46,059 nt of DNA from Arthrobacter sp. SO3. GTDB taxonomy: Bacteria > Actinomycetota > Actinomycetes > Actinomycetales > Micrococcaceae. The DNA lies in NCBI RefSeq assembly GCF_020532825.1, contig NZ_MQTS01000066.1, positions 1 to 46,059 of the forward strand, given 5' to 3'. Position numbers and translations under genes: made by a program. Under the pieces are notes generated by a model. The model searched no databases. It saw nothing but the letters and a program-made list of their open reading frames with translations, and was not told the DNA's origin. Numbering within the stretch: position 1 is the stretch's first letter; each line of letters opens with the position of its first letter. This document shows, piece after piece, positions 19,090 through 27,290 of this stretch.

Positions 19090-20514
19090 TCAGCTCGCGG
19101 CGTATGCCGGCGCGGACTCCCTGGCGCGGGCCGCGATCTTCGCCGCGGTGCCGCGGCCCATCCGCACGGCCCCGTCCACGTGCTGGTAGCCGGCGGCCGC
19201 CAGGTCGGAGGAAGCCCAGTAGATCGGTCCCACGGGAGTGAGCTGGTCCGCACCGTAACGGTGCAGGCCGCCCAGGTCATAGCTGGAGGCATAGGCGCCG
19301 CGGGTCCACTCCTCCGATCCCCAGTCCGATTCGTAGTACACCACCGGTTCCAGCGCCTTCGGCCCCAGCGACTTTGCGAAGTCTTCCAGGATCACCTGGC
19401 GCCGCTCGTCAGCCCCAAGCGCGAACATGGCGTCTGCTTTCTCGTCCGGCACGAAGGCGACCAGTGTCCCGCGGGGGTCCTCGTGGTTGGTGTTGTCGTA
19501 AATTTCCTGCACCATCAGGTCCGGGCTGAAGCAGGTGCCGGACAGTCCTTCGTCCCGCCAGAACGGTGCGTCATAAACGGCATGGACCTTGATGACCAGG
19601 CCCAGGGACTGGTGTTGGTGCATCTGGTGCTGCCGGCGCGGCAGCGGCGGATCGAAGGTAACCCGGGAATACAGGTTGGGCGGAACGGCCATGATGGCGT
19701 ACTTCGCCCGGACGGTCGCTTTCTTTGACACGGCGGTCACGCCGGTGCCGTCCTCACCCTGCCCCCAGTGCAGGGTGCGGACCGGAGAGCCGAGGACGAC
19801 GCCGTCGCCCAGTTCTGCGGCGATCGTTTCGGAGAGTCGCTGCATGCCGCCGACCACCCGCTTGTCCAGCAGCAGGTCCTCGTCAACCAGATTGGAGAAC
19901 GAGCCGGCGGACGCAGCCATCAGGATGGCCTGCAGGGCGGAGAAGGAGTGGGCCGGCTTGGTCAGCATGCCGCCGGCCAGGAAGTGGCCGATGTTGGCAC
20001 AGGCTTCCTCGTCCGTGGAATGCTGGCGCAGCCAGTGGTGCAGGGAGATGGTGTCCAGTTCCCGGGCTCTGGGGTGGGCCCACGGCTCGGCGGCGCCGAC
20101 GGCGGCCGCGAGCTCGTCCAGGATGTCGATCAGGCGCTGGATCTCCCGCCCGGTCTGCTCCGGAACCGGGAACATGTCCCCGGCGTACTCGGTCCGTTCG
20201 CCTTTCGGAGACACGTACACGGATTTTCCCTCGCGGTACCGGCTGAAGGTTTCTAGTCCGAGCTCGTCCAGGATGGACGTCAGCGCGTCCTGGTCCGGGG
20301 AAATCCACTGGCCGCCGATCTCCAGCACGGCGCCGTCGATGGTGTCCGTCCAGGTCCGGCCGCCTACACGGTCGCGGGCTTCCAGGACGGCGACGGTCAG
20401 GCCGGCGGCCTTTAGGTCACGGGCGGCTGTCAGCCCCGTGACGCCGCCGCCGATGATGACGACGTCGCGGTCAAGAATGTTCACTGTTTCCTCGATTTTC
20501 ATGGTCCTGTTCAT
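19090..20514 (-). CDS. puo: Flavin monoamine oxidase, likely putrescine oxidase
   Basis: 474 aa. The FAD-binding dinucleotide motif is VVIIGGGVTGLTAARDL near residues 18-34, followed by EARDRVGGRTWTD. The C-terminal flavin segment is YWASSDLAAAGYQHVDGAV. The stretch ESDWGSEEWTRGAYASSY and overall length fit actinobacterial putrescine oxidases, which turn putrescine into 4-aminobutanal, ammonia and H2O2. The ATG overlaps the stop of the upstream permease (ATGA, 20511-20514); an in-frame ATG at 20502 is an alternative. It is the last gene of an operon that also holds an aminoaldehyde dehydrogenase and two permeases, which supports the substrate. Other monoamine substrates are possible. Confidence 0.85.
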   Translation of the reverse strand: MNRTMKIEETVNILDRDVVIIGGGVTGLTAARDLKAAGLTVAVLEARDRVGGRTWTDTIDGAVLEIGGQWISPDQDALTSILDELGLETFSRYREGKSVYVSPKGERTEYAGDMFPVPEQTGREIQRLIDILDELAAAVGAAEPWAHPRARELDTISLHHWLRQHSTDEEACANIGHFLAGGMLTKPAHSFSALQAILMAASAGSFSNLVDEDLLLDKRVVGGMQRLSETIAAELGDGVVLGSPVRTLHWGQGEDGTGVTAVSKKATVRAKYAIMAVPPNLYSRVTFDPPLPRRQHQMHQHQSLGLVIKVHAVYDAPFWRDEGLSGTCFSPDLMVQEIYDNTNHEDPRGTLVAFVPDEKADAMFALGADERRQVILEDFAKSLGPKALEPVVYYESDWGSEEWTRGAYASSYDLGGLHRYGADQLTPVGPIYWASSDLAAAGYQHVDGAVRMGRGTAAKIAARARESAPAYAAS

Positions 20515-21974
20515 TCCTTGTTATGGACGTGGGTGGGCGCGGCGCCGGTCAGGACCGGAACTCCGCTGGTGGGGCGATCGCCGTCGTCGACATCCGCGCT
20601 GACCTCAACGTCCCCGCTGACCTCAACGTCCGCCGTCTCCTCTTCAAGCACAAAGTCCGCGACCTTCAGGCGGAAGCCCTTGGTGAGTACCGCGAGGTAC
20701 ACCACGCCGGCCCCGGTCCAGATCAGGCCGAAGGTGAGCGCTTCCGGATGCAGAAAGGCCCACAACACTCCGGTCATGCCCGCTCCGATCAAGGGCAGCA
20801 CCAGATAGCGGAATACGTCCCTGGGGGTGCGGTACCGCTTCTTGCGGACCACGAAGTAGGCAATGACGGAGAGGTTTACGAACGTGAAGGCGATCAGTGC
20901 GCCGAAGTTGATCATGGACGCCACCAACTCCAGCGACGGCGTGATCGCCAGCAGCGAGACCACACCCACCAGTCCCACGGTGAAAACAGGTGTCCGGAAT
21001 GTCGGGTGGACGTAGGCGAAGAGTTTGGCGGGGCGCAGCACGCCGTTGCGTCCCATCACGAAGAGCAGGCGGGACACGCTGGCGTGGGAGGAGAGGCCGG
21101 AAGCGATGGTGGCCGCGAACGCTCCGGCCAGGAACAGCAGCTGGAAGACCTGCCCGCCCACGTAGAGCGCCATTTCCGGCAGGGTGTCATCGGTGACCAG
21201 GAATTGGTCCACCGTGGGGAACACGGACTGGCCAAACCAGGCCGCCAGGAAGAAGATGCCGCCGCCGATCCCCAGGGTGAGCAGGATGGCCCGCGGCATG
21301 GTCTTTGGGTCCTTGGCCTCCTCGCTATACATGGTGATGGCGTCGAAGCCGATGAAGGAGAAGCACACCACGGTCGCTCCGGTGAGGATCGCCGCAGCCT
21401 TGATGCCGTCGTTGAACAGCGGCGCGGTGGAGAAGATGGTGCCCTGTCCCATGCCGTTGGACAGCTGGATGGCGGCCAGGGCAACGAACGCGACAATCAG
21501 TGCGATCTCGAAGACCACCAGCGTGGAGGTGACCTTGGACGTTGAGGTCATGCTGCGCAGGTTGATGCCGGTGATCAGGGCGACGTACAGCACCACCCAG
21601 ATCCAGCCCGGAACATCGGGAAACAGCGCCTCCATGTAGATGCGGATCAGTAGCGCGTTGACTACCGGCAGCAGCAGGTAATCCAGCAACGCAGCCCAGC
21701 CCACCACGAAGCCGAGCCCTGGGTGCATGGTCTCGCGGGTGTAGGTGTACGCCGACCCGGCGGCTGGGAAGACCGCCACCATTTTCCCGTAACTGAGTGC
21801 GGTGAAGAACATCACCACGGTGGCCACCAGGTACGCCATCGGGACCAGCCCGCCGGTTTCCGTGGAGACAATGCCGAACGTGTCAAAGACCACCGTGGGG
21901 GTCATGTAGCCCAGGCCCAGGCCCACAATGGCCCACATTCCCAGGGAACGCTTGAGTGATTTTTTGGGTGCCAT
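20511..21974 (-). CDS. APC permease, probable putrescine/amine importer
   Basis: 487 aa from the ATG at 21974, preferred over the GTG at 21983 because GAGGAA is properly spaced only for the ATG. About 12 membrane helices; the first (GMWAIVGLGLGYMTPTVVFDTFGIV) carries the Gly-rich break of APC transporters. SFIGFDAITMYSEEAKDPK is the consensus helix 6-7 junction. The closest functional type by look is PuuP/PlaP-like amine uptake. The C-terminal tail contains a short acidic repeat (EVSGDVEVSADVDDGD). It ends overlapping putrescine oxidase by 4 nt. Confidence 0.85.
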   Translation of the reverse strand: MAPKKSLKRSLGMWAIVGLGLGYMTPTVVFDTFGIVSTETGGLVPMAYLVATVVMFFTALSYGKMVAVFPAAGSAYTYTRETMHPGLGFVVGWAALLDYLLLPVVNALLIRIYMEALFPDVPGWIWVVLYVALITGINLRSMTSTSKVTSTLVVFEIALIVAFVALAAIQLSNGMGQGTIFSTAPLFNDGIKAAAILTGATVVCFSFIGFDAITMYSEEAKDPKTMPRAILLTLGIGGGIFFLAAWFGQSVFPTVDQFLVTDDTLPEMALYVGGQVFQLLFLAGAFAATIASGLSSHASVSRLLFVMGRNGVLRPAKLFAYVHPTFRTPVFTVGLVGVVSLLAITPSLELVASMINFGALIAFTFVNLSVIAYFVVRKKRYRTPRDVFRYLVLPLIGAGMTGVLWAFLHPEALTFGLIWTGAGVVYLAVLTKGFRLKVADFVLEEETADVEVSGDVEVSADVDDGDRPTSGVPVLTGAAPTHVHNKE

Positions 21975-21979
21975 GGATT

Positions 21980-23530
21980 TCACTTCCTCAACGGGGATTC
22001 GACATCCGCGGGTGCGGTGGTGCCCCGGTGTTCCCGCAACAGCGCGGCAACCTCTACGGCGTCACCGCTGGGGGCGGTTGATTTAGCATCGGGGCGGGCA
22101 AGGAGCAGGTAGAGCAGGCCGGTGCCGCTGACGATGGCCAGACCGATCAGGACGGTCCAGTCGGCCAGGAAATCACCGGTGCTGCCGGGCAGTGCCAGCA
22201 GGAGCATGGCGAAGACGCCGTAGGCCAGGGCGGCCACGTTGATGGCGAAGCCGGCGGCGCCGAGGCTGAACGGCCCGGCCGGGCGCCAGCCCTTCATCCG
22301 CTGCCGCAGGGCTGCCAGGACCACGGACTGGAACGCGACGTAGATGCCCAGTACCGCAAAGGAGGTGACCTGGGTCAGGAGTCCGTCCGGGCCCAGATAG
22401 ATGATGACGCACAGCGCCAGCGGGATACTGCATGCCACGATCAGCGCGTTGGTGGGGACCTTGGCCGTTCCGGAGACCTGGGACAACCACCGGTGTCCGG
22501 GCATCATTCCATCCCGGGCGAAGGAAAAGATGAGCCGGCTGGCCGCCGCCTGGAGGCTCAGGACGCAGGACAGGAACGCGGTGAGCGCAATGACCAGGAA
22601 GAACTTGGCGCCGATCGGCCCCAGCGTCGCTTCCAGGATGGCGGGGATGGGGTCCGCGTCGTCGCCGTTGACGATTTCCTGCAGGTTCGGTGCCGCCATC
22701 ACATATCCGCAGAAGGAGAACAACGCCGAGACGCCCCCCACCAGGATGGTCATCAGCATGGCCCGGGGAATGCGGCGGGCGGCGTCGCTGACTTCCTCGG
22801 CAACGTCACCACACGCCTCGAACCCGTAGAACAGGAACAGGCCCGCCAGGGCGGCACCCATAAAAGCAGCGGCGTAGGGCTGGTCGCCCTGGACTCCCAT
22901 GGAGTCGAAGAAGATGCCGAATCCGTGCTTGCGCTGGAAGATCAGCAGGTACAGGCCGACGGCGATCACGCCCACCAGTTCCGCAGCAAGACCGATCCGG
23001 GCTACCCGGCCAAGGGTCCTGGTTCCGGTGAAGTTCAGGGCCAGCGCTACAAGCAGCAGAATGACGGAGAGCCACAGCGTGGCCTCCCGCGTCAGCTCGA
23101 AGTTGAAGAGGCTTGCCAGGAATCCGCTGCCGAACTGCGCGACGGAGGTGATGGTGACGATCATGGCCCAGATGTAGATCCAGGCGGCCATCCAGGCGTA
23201 CCGCCGGCCCCACAGCCTCCGGGTCCAGGGATAGATGCCGCCGTGGATGGGGTACTGCGAGACGACCTCGCCGAACACCAGGGCCACCAGCAACTGCCCG
23301 GCGCCGACAATGAGGATCCAGAACACCGACGGCGGTCCGCCAGTGGACATAGCGATCGCGAACAACGAGTACACGCCCACCAGCGGTGAAAGGTAGGTGA
23401 ATCCGAGGGCGAAGTTGGCCCACAGGGACATGGACCGTTCGAAGGTGTCCTGATACCCCAGGACAGCGAGGTGTTCGCCGTCGCCGATGTTCCTACCCGG
23501 GGGCACCGCCGGGGTCTGTGCGTTACCCAC
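21980..23530 (-). CDS. APC permease, GABA/amine type
   Basis: 516 aa from a GTG that overlaps the end of the aldehyde dehydrogenase gene by 8 nt. About 12 helices, with FALGFTYLSPLVGVYSLFA as helix 1, VVSQYPIHGGIYPWTRRLWG at helix 3 and YGFEACGDVAEEVSDAARR at the helix 6-7 junction. These are features of the UGA4/GabP-like eukaryotic-type amino acid and GABA permeases. Two different amine permeases in one operon suggest separate uptake of putrescine and of its product GABA, or import plus exchange. The assignment of which permease takes which substrate is inference. Confidence 0.85.
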   Translation of the reverse strand: MGNAQTPAVPPGRNIGDGEHLAVLGYQDTFERSMSLWANFALGFTYLSPLVGVYSLFAIAMSTGGPPSVFWILIVGAGQLLVALVFGEVVSQYPIHGGIYPWTRRLWGRRYAWMAAWIYIWAMIVTITSVAQFGSGFLASLFNFELTREATLWLSVILLLVALALNFTGTRTLGRVARIGLAAELVGVIAVGLYLLIFQRKHGFGIFFDSMGVQGDQPYAAAFMGAALAGLFLFYGFEACGDVAEEVSDAARRIPRAMLMTILVGGVSALFSFCGYVMAAPNLQEIVNGDDADPIPAILEATLGPIGAKFFLVIALTAFLSCVLSLQAAASRLIFSFARDGMMPGHRWLSQVSGTAKVPTNALIVACSIPLALCVIIYLGPDGLLTQVTSFAVLGIYVAFQSVVLAALRQRMKGWRPAGPFSLGAAGFAINVAALAYGVFAMLLLALPGSTGDFLADWTVLIGLAIVSGTGLLYLLLARPDAKSTAPSGDAVEVAALLREHRGTTAPADVESPLRK

Positions 23531-24971
23531 GGCTGTCAGGACCGATGTAGCTCATGACGTGCTTGATCCGGGTGTAGTCCTCCAGGCCGTACATGGAGAG
23601 ATCCTTGCCGTAGCCGGATTGTTTGAAGCCGCCGTGCGGCATCTCGGCGACCAGCGGAATGTGGGTGTTGATCCAGACGCAGCCGAAGTCCAGTTTCTTG
23701 GCGAACTGCATGGCGCGGGTGTGGTTCTGGGTCCAAACGGAGGACGCCAGGCCGTAGTCCACGTCGTTGGCCATCTGCAGCGCCTGGGCGTCGGTGGAGA
23801 ACTTCTGCACGGTCACGATCGGTCCGAAGACTTCTTCCTGCACCAGTTCGTCGTCCTGGTTCAGGCCGGAGACCACCGTGGCTTCGTGGAAGTAGCCCAC
23901 GGTACCGTGCCGTTTGCCGCCGGTTTCGACGACGGCGTGATCGGGCAGGCGCTTGACGAACCCGGCGACCCGCTTGAGGTGTTCGGCGCTGCTGAGCGCT
24001 CCGAAGAGGACGCCTTCCTCGTCCGGGGCGCCGGTCCTGGCATTCTTCTGAACCTCGGCGGTGAAGGCGGCCACGAACTCGTCGTGGATGCTCTCGTGCA
24101 CCAGCAGGCGCGTCGCCGCCGTGCAATCCTGGCCGGCGTTATAGAACGACGCCGGGACAATACCTTCGACGGCCGCCGTGATGTCCGCGTCGCTGAAGAC
24201 GATGACGGGGGCCTTGCCGCCAAGTTCAAGGTGGACCCGCTTGAGATCGGCGGCAGCGGCTCCGGCCACCTCCATGCCGGCCCGGACCGATCCGGTGATG
24301 GACACCATGCCCGGAACCTTGTCCGCCACCAGTGCCCGGCCGGTGTTCCGGTCACCCAGGACCACGTTGAAGGCGCCGGTGGGGAGGAATTCGCTGGCCA
24401 GTTCGGCAAACAGCAGGGTGGAACTGGGGGTGGAATCCGAGGGTTTGAGGACCACGGTGTTGCCGGCGGCCAGCGCCGGGATGACCTTCCAGGTGGCCAT
24501 CATCAGCGGGTAGTTCCATGGCGCCACCTGGCCGATCACGCCGATGGGTTCACGGCGGATGGAGGAACTGTGGTCCGCCAGGTACTCGGCCGTAGCCCGT
24601 CCCTCCAGGTTCCGGGCGGCACCGGCAAAGAAGCGGATCTGGTCCACCAGGACATCGATTTCGTCCGAGACGATCCCCCCGCGGGGCTTGCCGGTGTCGG
24701 CGCATTCCAGGTCGGCGAGGTCCTCGGCGCGGGTCTCCACCGCGGCGGCGATGCTGAGCAGCGCCCGCTGGCGCTCCGCCGGCGTGGTCTCGCCCCAGGT
24801 TTCGAACGCGGCCGAGGCGGCAGCGTATGCCGCGGCTACGTCCGCCGCATTTGAAACGGGGGTTCTGGCGATGACCTCTTCGGTGGCCGGATTGATAATG
24901 TCCAGCCTTTCCGCAGAGGAAGATTCGACATACCGGCCGTCGACGAAGTTGTGTAACTCGCGCACACTCAT
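23523..24971 (-). CDS. Aldehyde dehydrogenase, probable gamma-aminobutyraldehyde dehydrogenase
   Basis: 482 aa from the ATG at 24971 (GGAAGG 7 nt upstream); a TTG 5 codons earlier is less likely. The catalytic Cys283 is in AGQDCTAATR and the general base Glu249 in LELGGK. The cofactor-site motif APWNYPLMMATWKVIPALA is present. Glu-Gln-Asp-Cys context and the W-N-Y-P-L-M motif fit PatD/AldH-type aminoaldehyde dehydrogenases. In this operon it would oxidise the 4-aminobutanal made by putrescine oxidase to GABA. The 116 nt upstream hold the operon promoter region. Confidence 0.88.
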   Translation of the reverse strand: MSVRELHNFVDGRYVESSSAERLDIINPATEEVIARTPVSNAADVAAAYAAASAAFETWGETTPAERQRALLSIAAAVETRAEDLADLECADTGKPRGGIVSDEIDVLVDQIRFFAGAARNLEGRATAEYLADHSSSIRREPIGVIGQVAPWNYPLMMATWKVIPALAAGNTVVLKPSDSTPSSTLLFAELASEFLPTGAFNVVLGDRNTGRALVADKVPGMVSITGSVRAGMEVAGAAAADLKRVHLELGGKAPVIVFSDADITAAVEGIVPASFYNAGQDCTAATRLLVHESIHDEFVAAFTAEVQKNARTGAPDEEGVLFGALSSAEHLKRVAGFVKRLPDHAVVETGGKRHGTVGYFHEATVVSGLNQDDELVQEEVFGPIVTVQKFSTDAQALQMANDVDYGLASSVWTQNHTRAMQFAKKLDFGCVWINTHIPLVAEMPHGGFKQSGYGKDLSMYGLEDYTRIKHVMSYIGPDSRG

Positions 24972-25024
24972 GGGTTTCCCTTCCAAAAGACATCAATCAG
25001 GTCAGCGCACTTGCGGTCCGCTTT

Positions 25025-25038
25025 GTGACGCGGTTCAC
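25025..25038. promoter_or_regulatory. Dyad GTGAC-N4-TTCAC upstream of the putrescine operon core
   Basis: An imperfect 14-bp dyad, similar to GTGAC-N4-GTCAC at 26767-26780. It lies 54 nt before the aldehyde dehydrogenase ATG on the minus strand. It could be an operator for the GntR regulator encoded nearby or part of a promoter; there is no direct evidence. Confidence 0.3.
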
Positions 25039-25087
25039 AGCGCCTAAGTGAGACTACACCTGATTCATCTGGAATGGGATGTTTAAT

Positions 25088-25852
25088 TTAAATGTCTTCT
25101 CCCAGGAGGAGTTTCAGCTCCGTGCCGGGGCACTGGACGGCATCCCATCCGCGGTCCTCGGCGCTGGCATCGGACACGATGGAGCCCACCCGCAGGGTGG
25201 GGGACACCGACAAAATGACCCGGCCGCTGCCGCTGACCAGGGCGATGGCCGTGTCCGTGGCGCGGAGCAGCGGCAGCACTTCCGGCTCCAACCGCCGGAC
25301 CAGGATGTCCGCGCCCACGACTCCCCGCATGGACCCGCCGGCACCTACCGGCGCGGTGAGGGTCAGGATGTAGTCGCAGGTGCACAGGTGGTCCACATAG
25401 GGGCCGGTGATGTGGCCGGCCCTGGTGGCCTGGGGAACCTGATACCACTCGAAGGCCCGGAAGTCCCGCAGGTATTCCGCGTATTCGCGCGATGCCAGGT
25501 CCAGCCGGCTGGGCTTCGTGGTGGTGCCCAGCAGGGGGTTGTCCGTGAGCGGGCCAAGCCACCAGGCGAAGTGCAGCGCCTGGCTGGTGTCATTTTCCGG
25601 GGCTGCGATGAAGCCTGCCCCGATCACCAGCGGATCAGCCGCGGTCAGTTCCGGCTCCACCAGGGAGTACACCAGCGAGTCGATGCGGGCGGTTGTGGTG
25701 CCTGCCCCGGACGCCTCGACCGCTGCGCGCCAGCCGTCCAACATGGCGAAGACTCCGCTGAACAGTTCGCCGATGGCGGCCGCGCACTCCCTGCCGCGTT
25801 CGGCGTCCGGCCCGTTGTCAGTTATGCGCATGGCCATGCTCTCATTGCTCAA
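25088..25852 (-). CDS. Soluble cache-domain-like sensor protein
   Basis: 254 aa. Residues 50-235 resemble a PAS-like cache ligand-binding fold (ARIDSLVYSLVEPEL, then GPYVDHLCTCDYILTLTAPV, GVVGADILVRRLEP and ALVSGSGRVILSVSPTLRVG). Cache domains are normally extracytoplasmic sensor parts of receptors. Here there is no signal peptide, no membrane segment and no output domain. The TTG start is chosen for the AGGA 5 nt upstream and overlaps the GntR stop by 11 nt; an ATG at 25837 is an alternative. Tight coupling to the GntR regulator suggests ligand sensing or small-molecule buffering for it, which is inference. Confidence 0.7.
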   Translation of the reverse strand: MSNESMAMRITDNGPDAERGRECAAAIGELFSGVFAMLDGWRAAVEASGAGTTTARIDSLVYSLVEPELTAADPLVIGAGFIAAPENDTSQALHFAWWLGPLTDNPLLGTTTKPSRLDLASREYAEYLRDFRAFEWYQVPQATRAGHITGPYVDHLCTCDYILTLTAPVGAGGSMRGVVGADILVRRLEPEVLPLLRATDTAIALVSGSGRVILSVSPTLRVGSIVSDASAEDRGWDAVQCPGTELKLLLGEDI

Positions 25853-26636
25853 TTCTTTCCTTTGCTGCCAACAACCAACCCGACAGTTCGCTCAGCTGGG
25901 CCCGCACCAGCGCGCGGGCCCGCTCCGGGTCATGCGCGGAAATTGCTTCCGCGATCTGCACGTTCTGCCCGAAAATGTTCCGGCGCAGAGCCTCGTCGGC
26001 CACTCCGAGCCACAACAGGGAACCAAACTCGGCCTGCAGGCGGATCTGTTCACGGACAAGTCGCGGCGACTGGCTGATGACGGCTATTTCCAGATAGAAA
26101 CCACCCGCGTTCCGGGCCGCGTCGCTCACCGTGGCAAAGTCGGCATTCTCCAGCCACAACCGCAGGCGGGCCGATTCCTCATCCGAGGCCAGCTCCGCGG
26201 CCCGTTCGGTGCAGCCGGCGCTTAGCACCCCGAAGTAGACGGCACTGTCTTCGATATCGACCCGGGCCATGCCACGCAGCCGGGCCCAGAGCAGCGCTTC
26301 CGGGGTCCGGGACACGGGGAGAACGAAGCTGCCCCCCTCGCGGCCGCGCCGGGTTTCCACCAATCCGGCATCCCGCATGGCGCTGAGCGCTTCCCGGGCC
26401 GTCACCAGGGCCACGCCGAACCGCTGTGCCAGTTCCGCTTCGCTGGGCAGGCGGTCCCCCGGCGTCAGGACGCCCAGCAGGATCGCATCAATGAGCCGCT
26501 GGGCCACCTGCTCCGAACGGCCGGCGCCGGACAGCTGGGCAAAAACCGCAGCCCGGGCTCCCCGGGAGGAGGGCTGCGGCGCCAGGTCTGACGTCACAGC
26601 CCGGTCCCGCGGCTTGGTGGCGGGATCTGCACGCAA
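25842..26636 (-). CDS. GntR-family regulator of the FadR (FCD) type
   Basis: 264 aa with a winged helix near residues 38-100 (GDRLPSEAELAQRFGVALV, then TAREALSAMRDAGLVETRRG) and a helical FCD effector domain (ENADFATVSDAARNAGGFYLEIAVIS). It is first in the minus-strand operon leading to the putrescine genes and is their likely regulator. The start is uncertain: TTG at 26636 keeps the full frame but has only a weak ribosome site; GTG at 26594 would shorten it by 14 residues without losing the winged helix. Confidence 0.88.
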   Translation of the reverse strand: MRADPATKPRDRAVTSDLAPQPSSRGARAAVFAQLSGAGRSEQVAQRLIDAILLGVLTPGDRLPSEAELAQRFGVALVTAREALSAMRDAGLVETRRGREGGSFVLPVSRTPEALLWARLRGMARVDIEDSAVYFGVLSAGCTERAAELASDEESARLRLWLENADFATVSDAARNAGGFYLEIAVISQSPRLVREQIRLQAEFGSLLWLGVADEALRRNIFGQNVQIAEAISAHDPERARALVRAQLSELSGWLLAAKERIEQ

Positions 26637-26730
26637 AGGTGTGGCCTGTCATCCATAGCGCCACTGTATCTTTCGGTTCGGGTCTTGGCGCAACATCCTG
26701 CGCCCCACGCACAGGTTGCAAGGCGGACGC

Positions 26731-26795
26731 GTACAAACAAAGACGAAAGTCTTGACGTTCTGCACGGTGACGGGTGTCACAGGGGTGCCTACGCT
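26731..26795 (+). promoter_or_regulatory. Promoter region A, shared layout with 33994-34058
   Basis: GTACAAA at 26731, TTCTGCAC at 26758, GTGACG (candidate -35) at 26767 and TACGCT (candidate -10) at 26790, 17 nt apart. Every element has the same spacing in the region before the alcohol dehydrogenase gene. The -35 box overlaps the perfect dyad GTGAC-N4-GTCAC (26767-26780). It drives the small gene at 26875. Confidence 0.6.
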
Positions 26796-26874
26796 CAGTG
26801 GACGGTCTGTTCCCCACCCATAAACCACTTCGGCTCTCTGCTACCCGGGCCGCAGGACTGAAAGAAGAAGCCCC

Positions 26875-27162
26875 ATGCCACTGAAGTCAAAACGTCCGCA
26901 CCAGCCGGCAGTCACCGCCACCACCGGCCACCATGCACCCGCCAGCGGCTGGTGGCGTCCGGACGGCGACCCGGAGCCGTTCCGCTACCTGCAGCAGGGC
27001 GACATCATGCCCTCGCTTGGAGGCACACAGGCCATTTGGAAACTCGTCCAGGAGCTCGATCCCGCCCTCATGGTCCGCTGCGGAAGCCGGCAGCGCCAAC
27101 TCACAGGCGGCCGGATATTCGACCCGTCAGTCGCACCCACCACAAGGATGGCAAAGCCATGA
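26875..27162 (+). CDS. Small protein of unknown function
   Basis: 95 aa. The start ATG follows a purine-rich GAAAGAAGAAG stretch. The N-terminus is disordered; the part from residue 25 looks folded (SGWWRPDGDPEPFRYLQQGD, then LGGTQAIWKLVQELDP). It has one cysteine, no membrane segment and no known motif. It has its own promoter, which resembles that of the alcohol dehydrogenase operon 7 kb away, so it may belong to the same regulon. Its stop overlaps a possible 43-codon frame (ATGA). Not recognised. Confidence 0.55.
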   Translation: MPLKSKRPHQPAVTATTGHHAPASGWWRPDGDPEPFRYLQQGDIMPSLGGTQAIWKLVQELDPALMVRCGSRQRQLTGGRIFDPSVAPTTRMAKP

Positions 27163-27290
27163 AACGCAGAACCCTGGTTCGAAGCAACAGCGACCGCCAG
27201 CTCGTATCACCCGAACAGCCTCGACCGGCGGCGCAAAAATCCGATACCCACGAGGACAGCAAGAACGACGGCGGCTCCACCCACAATTAG
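27159..27290 (+). CDS. Possible 43-aa peptide coupled to upstream gene
   Basis: An ATG overlapping the stop of the 95-aa gene (ATGA, 27159-27162) opens a 43-codon frame starting MKRRTLVRSNSDRQL and ending in a polar, disordered tail. Its second half lies antisense to the end of the propeller gene, so the codon pattern there is not free to be informative. It may be a real coupled peptide or chance; low confidence. Confidence 0.25.
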   Translation: MKRRTLVRSNSDRQLVSPEQPRPAAQKSDTHEDSKNDGGSTHN

